Below, in pieces: positions 1-9,067 of a stretch of DNA of 64,000 nucleotides. This stretch comes from Burkholderiales bacterium (GTDB taxonomy: Bacteria > Pseudomonadota > Gammaproteobacteria > Burkholderiales > Burkholderiaceae_C). The stretch covers positions 58,910 through 122,909 of the forward strand of contig JAEKLF010000034.1 of the NCBI GenBank assembly GCA_019509985.1. The letters are read 5' to 3'. The position numbers and the translations under genes were made by a program. How positions within the stretch are numbered: the first letter of the stretch is position 1; the number at the start of each line of letters is the position of its first letter. Under the pieces are notes generated by a model. It ran no database searches, was not told where the DNA came from, and worked only from the letters and a program-made list of their open reading frames with translations.

Positions 1-110
1 ATCTCACGCTGGACAGCGGCCCAGGCATCCGCCAGGTGATCGCCATCACCGGCCGCGTCCGCAGCTGCTACACAGGCGCCAAGCTGGGTGGCCTGTCGAA
101 GTGCGCCTGA
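1..110 (+). CDS. fimT: FimT/GspH-type minor pilin, C-terminal fragment
   Basis: Only the last 35 codons lie in the window; the frame begins at base 3 and stops with TGA at 108-110. The tail contains ITGRVRSCYTG and ends in LSKCA. This resembles the cysteine-bracketed C-terminal loop of FimT/GspH minor pilins and parallels VGRVRICSPDG...YPTC at the end of the complete FimT-like gene at 681-1268. It sits upstream of pilE in the same direction, so it is probably the preceding member of the minor-pilin operon. The family call rests on this short tail and on context only. Confidence 0.55.
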   Translation, partial: LTLDSGPGIRQVIAITGRVRSCYTGAKLGGLSKCA

Positions 111-211
111 GCCCCTCGTTCGTGGTGGGCGCCGACCAGCGGTAGTCTTCCAAGGATGAGCGGCAATCCTGTAACCATTCGTCTGAATGCCTCTGCCGAA
201 AATTACCGCTC

Positions 212-679
212 ATGCGATTCCCGATTCGTCCCGGCCGTGCAGGATTCACGCTCATCGAACTGATGGTCGCTGTCGTGGTTGCGGGCATTCTGGCCGCGGT
301 GGCTTATCCGGCCATGACCTCGTTCATCCAGCGCAGTCGCCGCGCCGATGCCGCGGCTGTGCTAACGACCGTAGTGCAGGCTCAGGAGCGCTATCGTTCC
401 AATCACGCCACCTACTCGGACACGATTGGCACCGGAGGGCTTGGCCTCAACAACATTTCCGCGATCTCGCAGCACTATGACGTTAGCTTGACGGGTGTTG
501 GGAATCCAGTCAGCTTCGTGTCGGGCTATGTCGTCACGGCAACCGCCAGATCCACCAGCCCTCAGTCCAGGGATTCCGAATGCGCCTCGCTGAGCATCAA
601 GCTGGAGGGCGCTATGTTTAGCTATTTGTCCGCCAACTCGAGCCAAGCAGACACCTCTTCGCGCTGCTGGAGCCATTGA
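212..679 (+). CDS. pilE: Type IV pilin PilE-like minor pilin
   Basis: A 155-residue prepilin. A short basic leader is followed by the prepilin peptidase site and hydrophobic helix GFTLIELMVAVVVAGILAAV at residues 11-30, with the conserved Glu at mature position 5. The text after the helix, with a YPAM motif and QAQERYRSNHATYSD, is characteristic of the PilE family of minor pilins that prime or decorate type IVa pili. A Cys pair near the C-terminus (SECASL and SSRCWSH) could form the D-loop disulfide. It lies one base upstream of the next fimT-like gene, indicating a single operon. The start at 212 has only a weak ribosome-binding site, but no other start fits the short leader. Confidence 0.85.
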   Translation: MRFPIRPGRAGFTLIELMVAVVVAGILAAVAYPAMTSFIQRSRRADAAAVLTTVVQAQERYRSNHATYSDTIGTGGLGLNNISAISQHYDVSLTGVGNPVSFVSGYVVTATARSTSPQSRDSECASLSIKLEGAMFSYLSANSSQADTSSRCWSH

Positions 680-680
680 G

Positions 681-1268
681 ATGAGGCGCTTTCAATCCCT
701 CTGCTCAAGCGCCGGCGTCACACTGATTGAAATGTTAGTGGGTGTCGCCGTGCTTGGCGTGATTCTGGCAGTCGCCACGCCATCGCTGTCCAGTTTCATG
801 GAGCGCCGTCGTGTCGTCGCAGCCGCGGGTGAGGTGGCCAACATGTTCGCTTTCGCCAGGTCAGAAGCCAATGTCGTGGACGACACCCTGAACATGCATA
901 TGGAGCCCGTGCCCGACAGCGTCGGCAAATTCAGCTGCATTCGCATCAGCGTCTTTAGCGTTACCGACACCTGCGGATGCAATCGTGCGTTGGACCAAGT
1001 CTGCAGTTTTGGCGGCGGTCATTTGCTGCGCGAATATGTACTGCCTCGGGACACTTCGGTCCGCTTTGACGCCTCGGGCACCTGGGGGTTTTCTGGCGCC
1101 GTAGTGGCTTTCAAGCGCGACAGGCATTTCACCGACGTCAAGAACGTTCGAGTTACCGTGACGGGGATACGGACGGGAGCGAAATTGCGCGTTGAGTACA
1201 ACAACGTCGGCCGGGTACGTATCTGCTCTCCCGACGGCAACTTCAGCGGATATCCGACATGCGGATGA
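681..1268 (+). CDS. fimT: FimT/FimU (GspH family) minor pilin
   Basis: A 195-residue prepilin with leader and helix GVTLIEMLVGVAVLGVILAV near residues 12-31. It carries the conserved Glu5 and a GspH/FimT-type body (FMERRRVVAAAGEVANMFAFARSEA), the segment that packs against the helix in this family. The C-terminus ends in a Cys-flanked loop (RICSPDG...YPTCG). FimT/FimU initiates the minor-pilin tip complex of type IVa pili, and some FimT proteins also bind DNA during natural transformation. The gene overlaps pilW by 10 bases. It appears to be the second FimT homologue in this operon, after the fragment at 1-110. Confidence 0.85.
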   Translation: MRRFQSLCSSAGVTLIEMLVGVAVLGVILAVATPSLSSFMERRRVVAAAGEVANMFAFARSEANVVDDTLNMHMEPVPDSVGKFSCIRISVFSVTDTCGCNRALDQVCSFGGGHLLREYVLPRDTSVRFDASGTWGFSGAVVAFKRDRHFTDVKNVRVTVTGIRTGAKLRVEYNNVGRVRICSPDGNFSGYPTCG

Positions 1269-2023
1269 CCTGTACTGGTAAGCATCAGCGCGGTCTCGGC
1301 CTGGTCGAGCTGATGGTGGGCATCACCATCGGCCTGATCGTCGCGGCCGGCGCCTCCATGGTTGCGGTCAACCAGATCAACGAACATCGCCGGCTGATGC
1401 TTGAGACGCAGCTCCAACAGGACTTGCGAACGGCCGCGGACTTGCTGCAACAGGATCTACGCCGCGCCGGTTTTCGGGGCAATGGCGAATACAGCGTCTG
1501 GTCGCCGCCGGCGGCCGTGGGGTCGCTCGACGAGAAGCCCGCGCGATTGGCGTCCGCCAGCCCTTACGCCCAGTTCACCAGCACCGATACCGACGACATC
1601 CGCTCGTTGAGCTATAGCTATGCGCGAGCCCTCGGCGGCGGCCTGTACACCAACGGCAGCACGCCGCAAGACAACGAGTATTTCGGCTTCAAGTGGGACA
1701 AGGGCACCCACGTGCTCTACATCCAGTTGGGGCGGACCGCGGGCCAGCCCAATTGGCAACCGATCACGGACCCCGACGTCGTCACGATCACGGACTTCAA
1801 GATCGACGTCAACACGCAGAGCACCGACATGGGCGGCTTCTGCGACAAGCCCTGCAATCCAGCCGCTACCGGTGCGGCGGCGCCTGTGTGTCCGACGCTG
1901 GATATACGTGAGGTCAGTTTCACGATCACGGCCCAGGCCAGCAAGGACGCCAATGTGAGGCGCACGCTGAGCGGCGCGGAACGCGTGCATGCCGATGCGG
2001 TCACGGGAGCATGTCCGTCATGA
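1259..2023 (+). CDS. pilW: Type IV pilus minor pilin PilW
   Basis: A 254-residue minor pilin with GLGLVELMVGITIGLIVAAG near residues 12-31, keeping Glu5. This is followed by a long amphipathic stretch rich in Gln/Leu/Arg (LQQDLRTAADLLQQDLRRAGFRGN) diagnostic of PilW. PilW joins PilV, PilX and FimU in the priming complex at the pilus tip. It starts inside the end of fimT and overlaps the next gene by 13 bases, so the set is translationally coupled. Cys residues in the C-terminal domain (FCDKPC, VCPTLD) may form disulfides. Confidence 0.88.
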   Translation: MRMTCTGKHQRGLGLVELMVGITIGLIVAAGASMVAVNQINEHRRLMLETQLQQDLRTAADLLQQDLRRAGFRGNGEYSVWSPPAAVGSLDEKPARLASASPYAQFTSTDTDDIRSLSYSYARALGGGLYTNGSTPQDNEYFGFKWDKGTHVLYIQLGRTAGQPNWQPITDPDVVTITDFKIDVNTQSTDMGGFCDKPCNPAATGAAAPVCPTLDIREVSFTITAQASKDANVRRTLSGAERVHADAVTGACPS

Positions 2024-3330
2024 AGCCGCGCTTGCCACAGAAGCTGCTCCGCCAGCGGGGTGCGGCGACGCTGGTCGTCGTCATGGTGCTGTTCCTGGTG
2101 ATGGCATTGCTGGCGGCCTATGCCAACCGAAGCATGCTGTTCGAGCAGCGCATGGCGGCTTCGTATTCCCGCGCCAGCCTGGCCCAGGAGGCTGCAGAAG
2201 GCGGTGTCGAATGGTCGCTCGCGCAACTCAACGGCACCGCGATTGATGCGGCCTGCAAGCCGATCGCCACCGGCGGGCAGCGCTTTGCAGATCGATATCT
2301 GCAAATCAACGCGTCCGATCGCAGCATCACGCCCAAGTCGGCCGACGTGAATGGAATCATCGATTGCGCGCACGACAGCGCCAACGCGGGCTGGGCCTGT
2401 CGTTGCCCTACGGCGGACACTGCGCACAGCCGTTCGACGGCGATCACCGATGCACAGCCGTCACCAAGCTTCAATATCAAGATGTCGGCGGGCTCGCGTG
2501 GCGGCACGCTGATGTTGAAGGTATTGGGCTGCACGGACAGCGTCCCGGACAACTGCGCAGGTACCAATGCCACGCTGGCCATCAGCCAGTCCATGTTCGC
2601 CAAGACCGATGTCAGCGCGCTGATCGGTCTGGTGGCCGCCGTGCGCAGCCCACCGGCCGCGCCCCTGGTGGTCCGGGGTGACATCAATTCGACCGGTGCC
2701 GGTCTGGGCCTGCACAACACCGACCCGCGCTCCGCCGGCATGCTGGCCATGTTGGGCGGTTCCTGGACCCCGGGCATGGGGAGGGTCGACGCGCGACTGG
2801 AAAGCAATCCTGGAACACCGTCGAGCCAGGTCCTGATGCAGACCGACGCAACGCTCGCGGCGGCCACCGCGCAGGATGTGTTCAAGATGTTCATGGGTAT
2901 CAGCGTCGGCAGCTATCCGCAGCATCCGTCGCTGCGGAAGGTGACCTGCGCCGCCGACTGTTCCGTGGCGCTGGAGGATGCTTACAAGGCCGGCAAGCGC
3001 ATCCTGTGGGTCGAGGGCCCCATGGCGATCAACAGCAGCAAGGTGCTCGGCAGCGTCGATGACCCGATGCTCGTCATCGCAACCGGAGCTGTGGCGCTAG
3101 CGGGCTCCTTCCAACTCAACGGCATGCTGGTCTCGCTGGGCGATCTGGGCTGGGTCAATGCTGCCGGCACGGCCCCACGCATCAACGGCATCGTGCTGGT
3201 CGGCGGCAGCATGCAGACCACGGGGGCTGTGGATATCGTCTACCAGCAATCCGTGGCAGACCAGCTCCGCAACCGCATGGGCAGCTACGTGCGGGTGCCC
3301 GGCGGCTGGATCGACATGGAAGTCAAATGA
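2011..3330 (+). CDS. pilX: Type IV pilus assembly protein PilX (enlarged)
   Basis: The N-terminus (GAATLVVVMVLFLVMALLAA, preceded by a basic leader) is the PilX N-terminal domain, which lacks the Glu5 of ordinary pilins. It continues into EQRMAASYSRASLAQEAAEGG, a hallmark of PilX. The protein is 439 residues, roughly twice the length of classical PilX, and the extra C-terminal part (about residues 200-439) has no motif I recognise. The start at 2011 (MSV) overlaps pilW; an in-frame ATG at 2023 is an alternative that would give the usual short leader. It is part of the fimT-pilW-pilX-pilV operon. Confidence 0.82.
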   Translation: MSVMKPRLPQKLLRQRGAATLVVVMVLFLVMALLAAYANRSMLFEQRMAASYSRASLAQEAAEGGVEWSLAQLNGTAIDAACKPIATGGQRFADRYLQINASDRSITPKSADVNGIIDCAHDSANAGWACRCPTADTAHSRSTAITDAQPSPSFNIKMSAGSRGGTLMLKVLGCTDSVPDNCAGTNATLAISQSMFAKTDVSALIGLVAAVRSPPAAPLVVRGDINSTGAGLGLHNTDPRSAGMLAMLGGSWTPGMGRVDARLESNPGTPSSQVLMQTDATLAAATAQDVFKMFMGISVGSYPQHPSLRKVTCAADCSVALEDAYKAGKRILWVEGPMAINSSKVLGSVDDPMLVIATGAVALAGSFQLNGMLVSLGDLGWVNAAGTAPRINGIVLVGGSMQTTGAVDIVYQQSVADQLRNRMGSYVRVPGGWIDMEVK

Positions 3331-3340
3331 GCCAGAGGTG

Positions 3341-4669
3341 ATGATGCGCACACAAATTCACCTTCCGCTCGGCCGCCGATCCCAGCGCGGCGCCACCCTC
3401 ATCGAAGCCTTGGTGGCGTTGATGGTGATGTCCTTCGGCATGGTGGCGCTGGTAGGGCTGATGGGCAATCTGCGCCGCAGCAGCGACGTGGCCAAGCAGC
3501 GCAGCGAAGCGATGCGACAGGGCCAGGCCGAATTGGGGGCCTTGCGCTCTTTCTCGATCTTGAAAAAGCCGGCTGGATCGACGCAGCCAGACTACGACAC
3601 CGATCTCTTCGACGTGGTTGCGGCGCGCTCGATTTCCGGTGAGAACGACAACACCACGTTCGTCCTTTCGCGGACGGTGACTCCCTTGGTGAAAAACCTG
3701 ACTGAGCCCCAGGCCCGGACCGTATCGGTCAACGTGGCCTGGACGGACCGTGCCGGCGTCGCCGACAGCGTGACCCTCAACACCGTCATCTCGCGCACCG
3801 ATCCCAGCTTCTCGGGCGCCTTGGGCGTCACGCCACCCACCAACGGCATCCGTCTGCCGGATGGCCGCAATCCCGTCATTCCGACGGGTGCGAAAAATCT
3901 GAACAACGGCTCAAGTGCGTTCCGGCCCAGCGGCGGCAGCGCCACGGTCTGGGTGTTCAACAACGTCACTGGCGTCATCACCGGCAAATGTTCGATCGAC
4001 ACCGGCACGGCAGTTACCTCGCTGACACCTGGCGACGTTGAGTCCTGCAAGAACAACACGGTGGGCTATCTGGTGAGCGGCACGGTCCGCTTCTCCAGCA
4101 CCAGCCCGGCCAACCCCTCGGCACCTGAGGCCACGGCCCAGCCGCTGTCCGTCTACCTGTCCCTGACGCCCAGCCAGTTCTCGATCAAGAGCGGTGGCGC
4201 CGACGTTCTCGCATCCGGCGGCGCCTATCCAATATCGCCGAACTATGAATGCTTCAATGACTCGTCGACCACACCCGCCCAGGCCTTCGTCAACTACAAC
4301 TGCATCGTCTATCCCAACACCCAATCGCCGCCCAACTGGTGGGGCCAGGTGCTGTTGAGCGGCCTGGATCTAGGCACAACGGCCGCCCAATACAAGGTCT
4401 GCCGCTACAGCGCCGACTACAACGGCAACGGTTATACCTATGTTGCCAATGCGACGAGCGGCTATGACTATCTCAATGGCAGCGTGGCCCGCAAATTCCT
4501 GATCGACAACGAAGAGCACCCGGCTGTTTATCAAGGCGTCAGCTACTCGCTGGCCCGGCAGAACTTCCTGGTCGTTCGCGGTGACGTCAGTTGCCCGGCA
4601 GCGTCTCCGCCCGATCCCAGCACCGGGATATTCGTCGACTACTCGACCATCCAGCTCCAGCCGTCCTGA
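3341..4669 (+). CDS. pilV: Type IV pilus modification protein PilV (enlarged)
   Basis: The N-terminus has a basic leader and RGATLIEALVALMVMSFGMV (about residues 17-36) with Glu5. The following LMGNLRRSSDVAKQRSEAMR matches the PilV family. At 442 residues it is much longer than typical PilV (about 150-200). The extra C-terminal domain is rich in Ser/Thr/Asn with scattered Cys pairs (KCSID...ESCKN, YECFN...YNCIV), suggesting an extracellular, disulfide-stabilised module. ATGs at 3341 and 3344 sit behind an AGAGGTG ribosome-binding site. It is the last gene of the minor-pilin operon; no pilY1 is present downstream. Confidence 0.82.
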   Translation: MMRTQIHLPLGRRSQRGATLIEALVALMVMSFGMVALVGLMGNLRRSSDVAKQRSEAMRQGQAELGALRSFSILKKPAGSTQPDYDTDLFDVVAARSISGENDNTTFVLSRTVTPLVKNLTEPQARTVSVNVAWTDRAGVADSVTLNTVISRTDPSFSGALGVTPPTNGIRLPDGRNPVIPTGAKNLNNGSSAFRPSGGSATVWVFNNVTGVITGKCSIDTGTAVTSLTPGDVESCKNNTVGYLVSGTVRFSSTSPANPSAPEATAQPLSVYLSLTPSQFSIKSGGADVLASGGAYPISPNYECFNDSSTTPAQAFVNYNCIVYPNTQSPPNWWGQVLLSGLDLGTTAAQYKVCRYSADYNGNGYTYVANATSGYDYLNGSVARKFLIDNEEHPAVYQGVSYSLARQNFLVVRGDVSCPAASPPDPSTGIFVDYSTIQLQPS

Positions 4670-4692
4670 GCACTGCTAGCTAGACTCGGCGG

Positions 4693-5724
4693 ATGCCGTC
4701 TCCCGACATCTCCGCTGCGCTGCATCAAGCCCTGGCACTTGCCGAACAGGCCGTCGGTCTGACCGACCCCAACCCGCGCGTCGGCTGCGTCATCCTCGCG
4801 GCGGACGGTCGTCTGCTCGGCAGCGGCCATACGCAAGCGGCCGGCCATGCGCATGCCGAAGTCATGGCACTGCATGACGCCGCGGCCCGTGGCCACGACG
4901 TGCGTGGCGCCACGGCCTTCGTCACGCTGGAGCCCTGCTCCCACCACGGCCGCACGCCGCCCTGCTGCGACGCCCTGATGGCCGCCGGCATCGCGCGCGT
5001 CGTCGCGGCTGTCGAAGACCCCAATCCGCAGGTCGCGGGCCGTGGTCTGGCGAGGCTGAAAGCCGCCGGCATCCAGGTCGAACTGGCCGAGGCCGCCATC
5101 GCCGACGCCGCGCGAGAGCTCAACATCGGCTTCTTCTCGCGCATGCAGCGTGGCCGGCCTTTTGTGCGCCTGAAGTCGGCGATCTCGCTCGACGGCCGCA
5201 CCGCCCTGCCCGATGGCCGCAGCCAGTGGATCACCGGTGAAGCGGCGCGCGCGGACGGCCACGCCTGGCGCCGCCGCGCGGGTGCCGTGCTGACCGGCAT
5301 CGGCACCGTGCTGGCCGATGACCCGCGGCTGGACGTGCGCCTCGTGCCAACCGCGAGGCAGCCACTGCGCATCGTGCTCGACCCGCAAGGCCGCATGCCG
5401 GCCAGCGCGCGCATCCTGCAGCCACCGGGCGAGGCCCGTGTCGTCGGGCCCGGGCGAGCCGACCTGCCCATGCTATTGAGCGACCTCGGCGCCCAGGGCA
5501 TCAACGAGCTGCACGTCGAGGCCGGACCGACGCTGTCGGGCGCCTTCCTCGACGCCGGTCTAGTCGATGAGCTGCTCATCTACCAGGCACCGGTGCTGAT
5601 CGGCGAAGGCCGCCCGCTCGCCGTGCTGACAGCCCTGGCCGAACTCGGCGATGCGCGCCGCTGGCGGCTGGTCGAAGCCACACCGGTCGGCCAGGATCTC
5701 CGCCTGCGACTGCGCCCGATCTAG
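4693..5724 (+). CDS. ribD: Bifunctional riboflavin deaminase/reductase RibD
   Basis: A 343-residue two-domain enzyme of riboflavin synthesis. It deaminates the pyrimidine released from GTP and then reduces the ribosyl side chain with NADPH. The N-terminal zinc deaminase domain shows [10 protein letters not shown] and the [11 protein letters not shown] motif, which supply the catalytic Glu and the His/Cys zinc ligands. The C-terminal reductase domain (about residues 150-340) has [20 protein letters not shown] and [15 protein letters not shown]. It stands 23 bases after pilV's stop and begins the ribD-ribB-ribH-nusB run. No FMN riboswitch can fit in the gap. Riboflavin synthase (ribE) is absent here and is probably elsewhere. 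Confidence 0.95.
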   Translation: MPSPDISAALHQALALAEQAVGLTDPNPRVGCVILAADGRLLGSGHTQAAGHAHAEVMALHDAAARGHDVRGATAFVTLEPCSHHGRTPPCCDALMAAGIARVVAAVEDPNPQVAGRGLARLKAAGIQVELAEAAIADAARELNIGFFSRMQRGRPFVRLKSAISLDGRTALPDGRSQWITGEAARADGHAWRRRAGAVLTGIGTVLADDPRLDVRLVPTARQPLRIVLDPQGRMPASARILQPPGEARVVGPGRADLPMLLSDLGAQGINELHVEAGPTLSGAFLDAGLVDELLIYQAPVLIGEGRPLAVLTALAELGDARRWRLVEATPVGQDLRLRLRPI

Positions 5725-5773
5725 ATGCCCGCGCGGCGCCAGCCGCTGGGGTCGCCACCTACAATCGCCGGCT

Positions 5774-6871
5774 ATGCCCATCTCCCCCATTCCCGAGCTG
5801 GTTGCCGAATTGGCCGCAGGTCGCATGGTCATCCTCGTCGACGAGGAGGACCGTGAAAACGAGGGCGATCTCGTCCTCGCCGCCGACCTCGTCACGCCCG
5901 AAGCCATCAATTTCATGGCCCGCTTCGGCCGCGGCCTGATCTGCCTGACGCTGCCACGGGAGCATTGCGAGCGTCTGCAGCTGCCGCCGATGACGCGCCG
6001 CAACGGCACGCAGCATGGCACCGCCTTCACGGTGTCCATCGAGGCCGCCACTGGCGTCACGACCGGCATCTCGGCGGCCGACCGCGCCCGTACCGTGCAG
6101 GCCGCGGTTGCGCCCGAGGCCAAGGCCAGCGACCTGGTCCAGCCCGGCCACGTCTTTCCGCTGCAGGCCCAGGATGGCGGTGTACTGATGCGCGCCGGCC
6201 ATACCGAGGCAGGCTGCGATCTGGCGCGCATGGCCGGCCTGTCGGCCACGTCGGTCATTTGCGAAATCATGAAGGACGACGGCAGCATGGCGCGGCTGCC
6301 GGACCTTGAAGTCTTTGCCGCCGAGCATGGCCTGAAGATCGGCACCATCGCCGACCTCATCGAATACCGCAGCCGCAACGAAAGTCTGATCACGCGCGTG
6401 GCCGAGCGCCGCCTGACGACGGCCCAGGGCGAGTTCGACTGCCAGGTCTTCACTGACCGCACCGGCGCCACCCACCTCGCGCTCAGCCACGGCCAGTGGA
6501 CGCCGGCCGACGACGTGCTCGTGCGCGTGCATGAGCCGCTGTCGGTCATGGACCTGCTCGAATCCGGCTCCTGCGGCCACTCGTGGGGTCTGCCCGCGGC
6601 GCTCGCCGCGCTGAAGGCCAGTCCGGCCGGTGTCGCCGTGCTGCTCAACTGCGGCGAGGATGCAGCCGGCGTGCTGGCCCGCTTGCGATCCGAGAAGGCC
6701 ACGCCGGTATCCAAGGGCGCGATGGACCTGCGCACCTACGGCGTCGGCGCGCAGATTCTCAAGGCACTGGGCGTGCACCGCATGAGCCTGCTCGGCAGCC
6801 CGCGCCGCATGCCCAGCATGACGGGCTATGGCCTCGAAGTGACTGGCTTTGTCGCTCCACCCCACTGCTGA
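5774..6871 (+). CDS. ribB: 3,4-dihydroxy-2-butanone-4-phosphate synthase with degenerate GTP cyclohydrolase II-like domain (RibBX type)
   Basis: A 365-residue protein. Residues 1-205 are DHBP synthase, which converts ribulose 5-phosphate to the four-carbon precursor of riboflavin; the acidic loop [16 protein letters not shown] and [17 protein letters not shown] are intact. Residues 210-365 resemble GTP cyclohydrolase II ([33 protein letters not shown]). The zinc-binding region is changed: instead of the S-E-C...R-C-D-C-G arrangement it reads [19 protein letters not shown], so zinc ligands and GTP hydrolysis are probably lost. Such RibBX variants are common in Proteobacteria. The start ATG at 5774 precedes [10 protein letters not shown]; upstream in-frame codons are not conserved-looking. 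Confidence 0.93.
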   Translation: MPISPIPELVAELAAGRMVILVDEEDRENEGDLVLAADLVTPEAINFMARFGRGLICLTLPREHCERLQLPPMTRRNGTQHGTAFTVSIEAATGVTTGISAADRARTVQAAVAPEAKASDLVQPGHVFPLQAQDGGVLMRAGHTEAGCDLARMAGLSATSVICEIMKDDGSMARLPDLEVFAAEHGLKIGTIADLIEYRSRNESLITRVAERRLTTAQGEFDCQVFTDRTGATHLALSHGQWTPADDVLVRVHEPLSVMDLLESGSCGHSWGLPAALAALKASPAGVAVLLNCGEDAAGVLARLRSEKATPVSKGAMDLRTYGVGAQILKALGVHRMSLLGSPRRMPSMTGYGLEVTGFVAPPHC

Positions 6872-6886
6872 CCTGAAAGGCCCGCG

Positions 6887-7360
6887 ATGCAAGATTCCGA
6901 ACAAGGCCTGCCGGCTTTTGAAGGCGCACTCGATGGCAGCGAGCAGAGCATCGCCATCGTCCAGGCACGCTTCAACGACTCCATCACTGCCGTGCTGGCC
7001 AGCGCCTGCCTGGCCGAGCTGTCCGTGCTGGGCGTGCCCACCGAGGCCATCCGCCACATCACCGTGCCCGGCGCGCTGGAGGTGCCGCTGGCGCTGCAGG
7101 CCCTGGCCGAGAGCAATGACTACGACGCACTGATCGCGTTGGGCTGCATCATCCGCGGCGAGACCTATCACTTCGAGCTGGTCTCCAACGAGAGCGGTGC
7201 CGCCGTCACCCGGGTCGGCCTGGACCACGGCATCCCGATCGCCAACGCCATCCTGACCGTCGAGAACGAAGCCCAGGCCTGGGCCCGCGCCGAACCCAAG
7301 GGCCGCGATGCCGCGCGCGTCGCGGTCGAAATGGCCAATCTGCTGAAAGACATCGAGTGA
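6887..7360 (+). CDS. ribH: 6,7-dimethyl-8-ribityllumazine synthase
   Basis: A 157-residue lumazine synthase that condenses the pyrimidine product of RibD with the four-carbon phosphate made by RibB, giving the direct precursor of riboflavin. Visible family motifs are ARFNDSI (substrate binding), [12 protein letters not shown], the [17 protein letters not shown] segment containing the catalytic His, and [13 protein letters not shown]. It is 15 bases behind ribB and its stop overlaps the GTG start of nusB (GTGA). The ribH-nusB pairing is widely conserved in Proteobacteria. Confidence 0.96.
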   Translation: MQDSEQGLPAFEGALDGSEQSIAIVQARFNDSITAVLASACLAELSVLGVPTEAIRHITVPGALEVPLALQALAESNDYDALIALGCIIRGETYHFELVSNESGAAVTRVGLDHGIPIANAILTVENEAQAWARAEPKGRDAARVAVEMANLLKDIE

Positions 7361-7854
7361 ACGCGACGCCCTCCCCCAAGCCCGCTGCCAAGACGCCCGC
7401 CAAGGCGCCGGGCAAGCGCGCCCCCGTCAAGTCCGCCCGCCGCCGCTCGCGCGAGGCTGCCGTGCAAGGCCTCTACCAGTGGCTGCTGACCGGCGAGGAC
7501 GTCGGCGCCATCACGGCCCTGGGCCGCGAGCAGGATGGCTACGCCAAGCTCGACGTGAAGCACTACGACGCGCTGCTCGGCGGCTGCGTCAACGAGGCTG
7601 CCGACCTCGACGCCATCCTGTCCCGCCATGTGGACCGCAAGACGACCGAGCTCTCGCCCATCGAGCACGCCATCCTGATGATCGGCGCCTACGAGCTCAA
7701 GCACTGCGTCGACATCCCCTACCGGGTCGCCATCAACGAAGCCGTCGAGCTGGCCAAGGCTTTCGGCGGCACCGACGGCCACAAGTACGTCAACGGCGTG
7801 CTGGACCGTGCGGCCGGCGACCTGCGCCCCGCCGAGGTCGCTGCCAAGCGCTAG
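7357..7854 (+). CDS. nusB: Transcription antitermination protein NusB
   Basis: A 165-residue protein whose GTG start overlaps the ribH stop. After a 25-residue Lys/Ala/Pro-rich extension, [19 protein letters not shown] marks the start of the all-helical NusB fold. [18 protein letters not shown] and [20 protein letters not shown] are the family signature. NusB forms a heterodimer with NusE (ribosomal protein S10) on boxA RNA and suppresses premature termination of rRNA transcription. Its position after ribH is the usual one. Confidence 0.94.
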   Translation: MNATPSPKPAAKTPAKAPGKRAPVKSARRRSREAAVQGLYQWLLTGEDVGAITALGREQDGYAKLDVKHYDALLGGCVNEAADLDAILSRHVDRKTTELSPIEHAILMIGAYELKHCVDIPYRVAINEAVELAKAFGGTDGHKYVNGVLDRAAGDLRPAEVAAKR

Positions 7855-7864
7855 ACAGCCGCTG

Positions 7865-9067
7865 ATGAAACTGGCCGCGCGGCTCGACCGCATCGAGCCC
7901 TTCTACGTGATGGAGCTGGCGAAGGCCGCGGCCCGGGTTGCGGCCGGGCCCTTGTGCGATCCCGCCCAGGGTGGCCGGCGCATGATCCGCCTCAACATCG
8001 GCGAGCCGGACTTCGGCGCCGCCCCCGCGGTGCGCGAGGCCGTTGCCCGCGTCGCCCAGGGGCCGACGCCCTACACCGACGCCCTCGGCCTACCCGCATT
8101 GCGCGAGGCCATTTCGCGCTGGTACGGCCAGCGCTTCGGCCTGGCCATCGCCCCCGAGCGCATCGCCGTCACGGCCGGTGCGTCGGCTGGCCTGCAGCTC
8201 GCCTGCCTCGCTCTCTTCGAGCGCGGCGACGAGGTGTTGATGCCCGACCCCTGCTATCCCTGCAACCGCCATTTCGTGACGGCAGCGGACGCGACACCGC
8301 GACTGCTGCGCACCGGCGCGGCCGAGCGCTTCCAGCTCGACGCCAGCCAGGTGCGCGAAGCCTGGACGCCGGCAACACGCGGCGTGCTGCTCGCCTCGCC
8401 AAGCAACCCGACCGGCACGTCCATCGCGCCCGAGGTGCTGGCCGACATGGCGGGCTTCGTGCGTGAGCGCGGCGGCGTCACGGTTGTCGACGAGATCTAC
8501 CTGCCGCTGAGCTACGAGGAGCATTTCGGCCACAGCGCGCTGGGTCTCCCTGATGGACTGGGCGACGACATCGTCTCGGTCAACAGCTTCTCCAAATACT
8601 TCGGCATGACCGGCTGGCGGCTGGGCTGGCTGGTGCTGCCTTCTACCCAAACTTCGGCCCTTGTGCCAGCGATCGAGCGCCTGGCGCAGAACCTCTACAT
8701 CTGCCCGTCCACGTTGGCTCAGAAGGCGGCGCTGGCCTGCTTCGACCCCGAGTCCATCGCCGAGTTCGAACGCCGTCGTGCCGTGCTCCGCGAACGCCGC
8801 GACTACATCGTTCCGGCGTTGAACGAGCTGGGCCTCACCGTGCCCGTCGCCCCCGATGGCGCCTTCTACGCGTGGATGGACGTGTCGCGCTTCCATGCCG
8901 ACAGCTGGGCCTTCGCGCACGAGCTGCTGCAAAGCGCCCAGGTCGCGCTGACACCCGGCCGCGACTTCGGCCTGGCCGACCCGCAGCGCTGGATGCGCCT
9001 GTCCTTCGCATCGTCCATCGAAGACCTGCACGAGGCGGTCGCCCGCCTGCGCGAGGTGCTGGCGTGA
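7865..9067 (+). CDS. PLP-dependent class I/II aminotransferase
   Basis: A 400-residue fold-type I aminotransferase. Seen motifs: RLNIGEPDFGAAP near the N-terminus, TAGASAGLQLACLALF (cofactor phosphate contact), SPSNPTGTSI, VVDEIYLPLSYEE (Asp pairing with the PLP ring nitrogen), NSFSKYFGMTGWRLGW (Lys forming the internal aldimine), and a conserved Arg in QRWMRLSFASS binding the substrate carboxylate. It belongs to the broad aspartate/alanine/aromatic aminotransferase group; the substrate cannot be named from sequence. The ATG at 7865 directly precedes a conserved-looking N-terminus. Its stop overlaps the start of ybgC, linking it to the tol operon. Confidence 0.88.
   Translation: MKLAARLDRIEPFYVMELAKAAARVAAGPLCDPAQGGRRMIRLNIGEPDFGAAPAVREAVARVAQGPTPYTDALGLPALREAISRWYGQRFGLAIAPERIAVTAGASAGLQLACLALFERGDEVLMPDPCYPCNRHFVTAADATPRLLRTGAAERFQLDASQVREAWTPATRGVLLASPSNPTGTSIAPEVLADMAGFVRERGGVTVVDEIYLPLSYEEHFGHSALGLPDGLGDDIVSVNSFSKYFGMTGWRLGWLVLPSTQTSALVPAIERLAQNLYICPSTLAQKAALACFDPESIAEFERRRAVLRERRDYIVPALNELGLTVPVAPDGAFYAWMDVSRFHADSWAFAHELLQSAQVALTPGRDFGLADPQRWMRLSFASSIEDLHEAVARLREVLA

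Noticed and set aside
4670..4692. FMN riboswitch before ribD
   Set aside because: Only 23 bases separate pilV from ribD, far too short for an RFN element, and none is visible inside pilV's end.
5760..5765. TACAAT -10-like element before ribB
   Set aside because: It lies only 9 bases from the start codon and has no -35 partner; not strong enough to list as a promoter.
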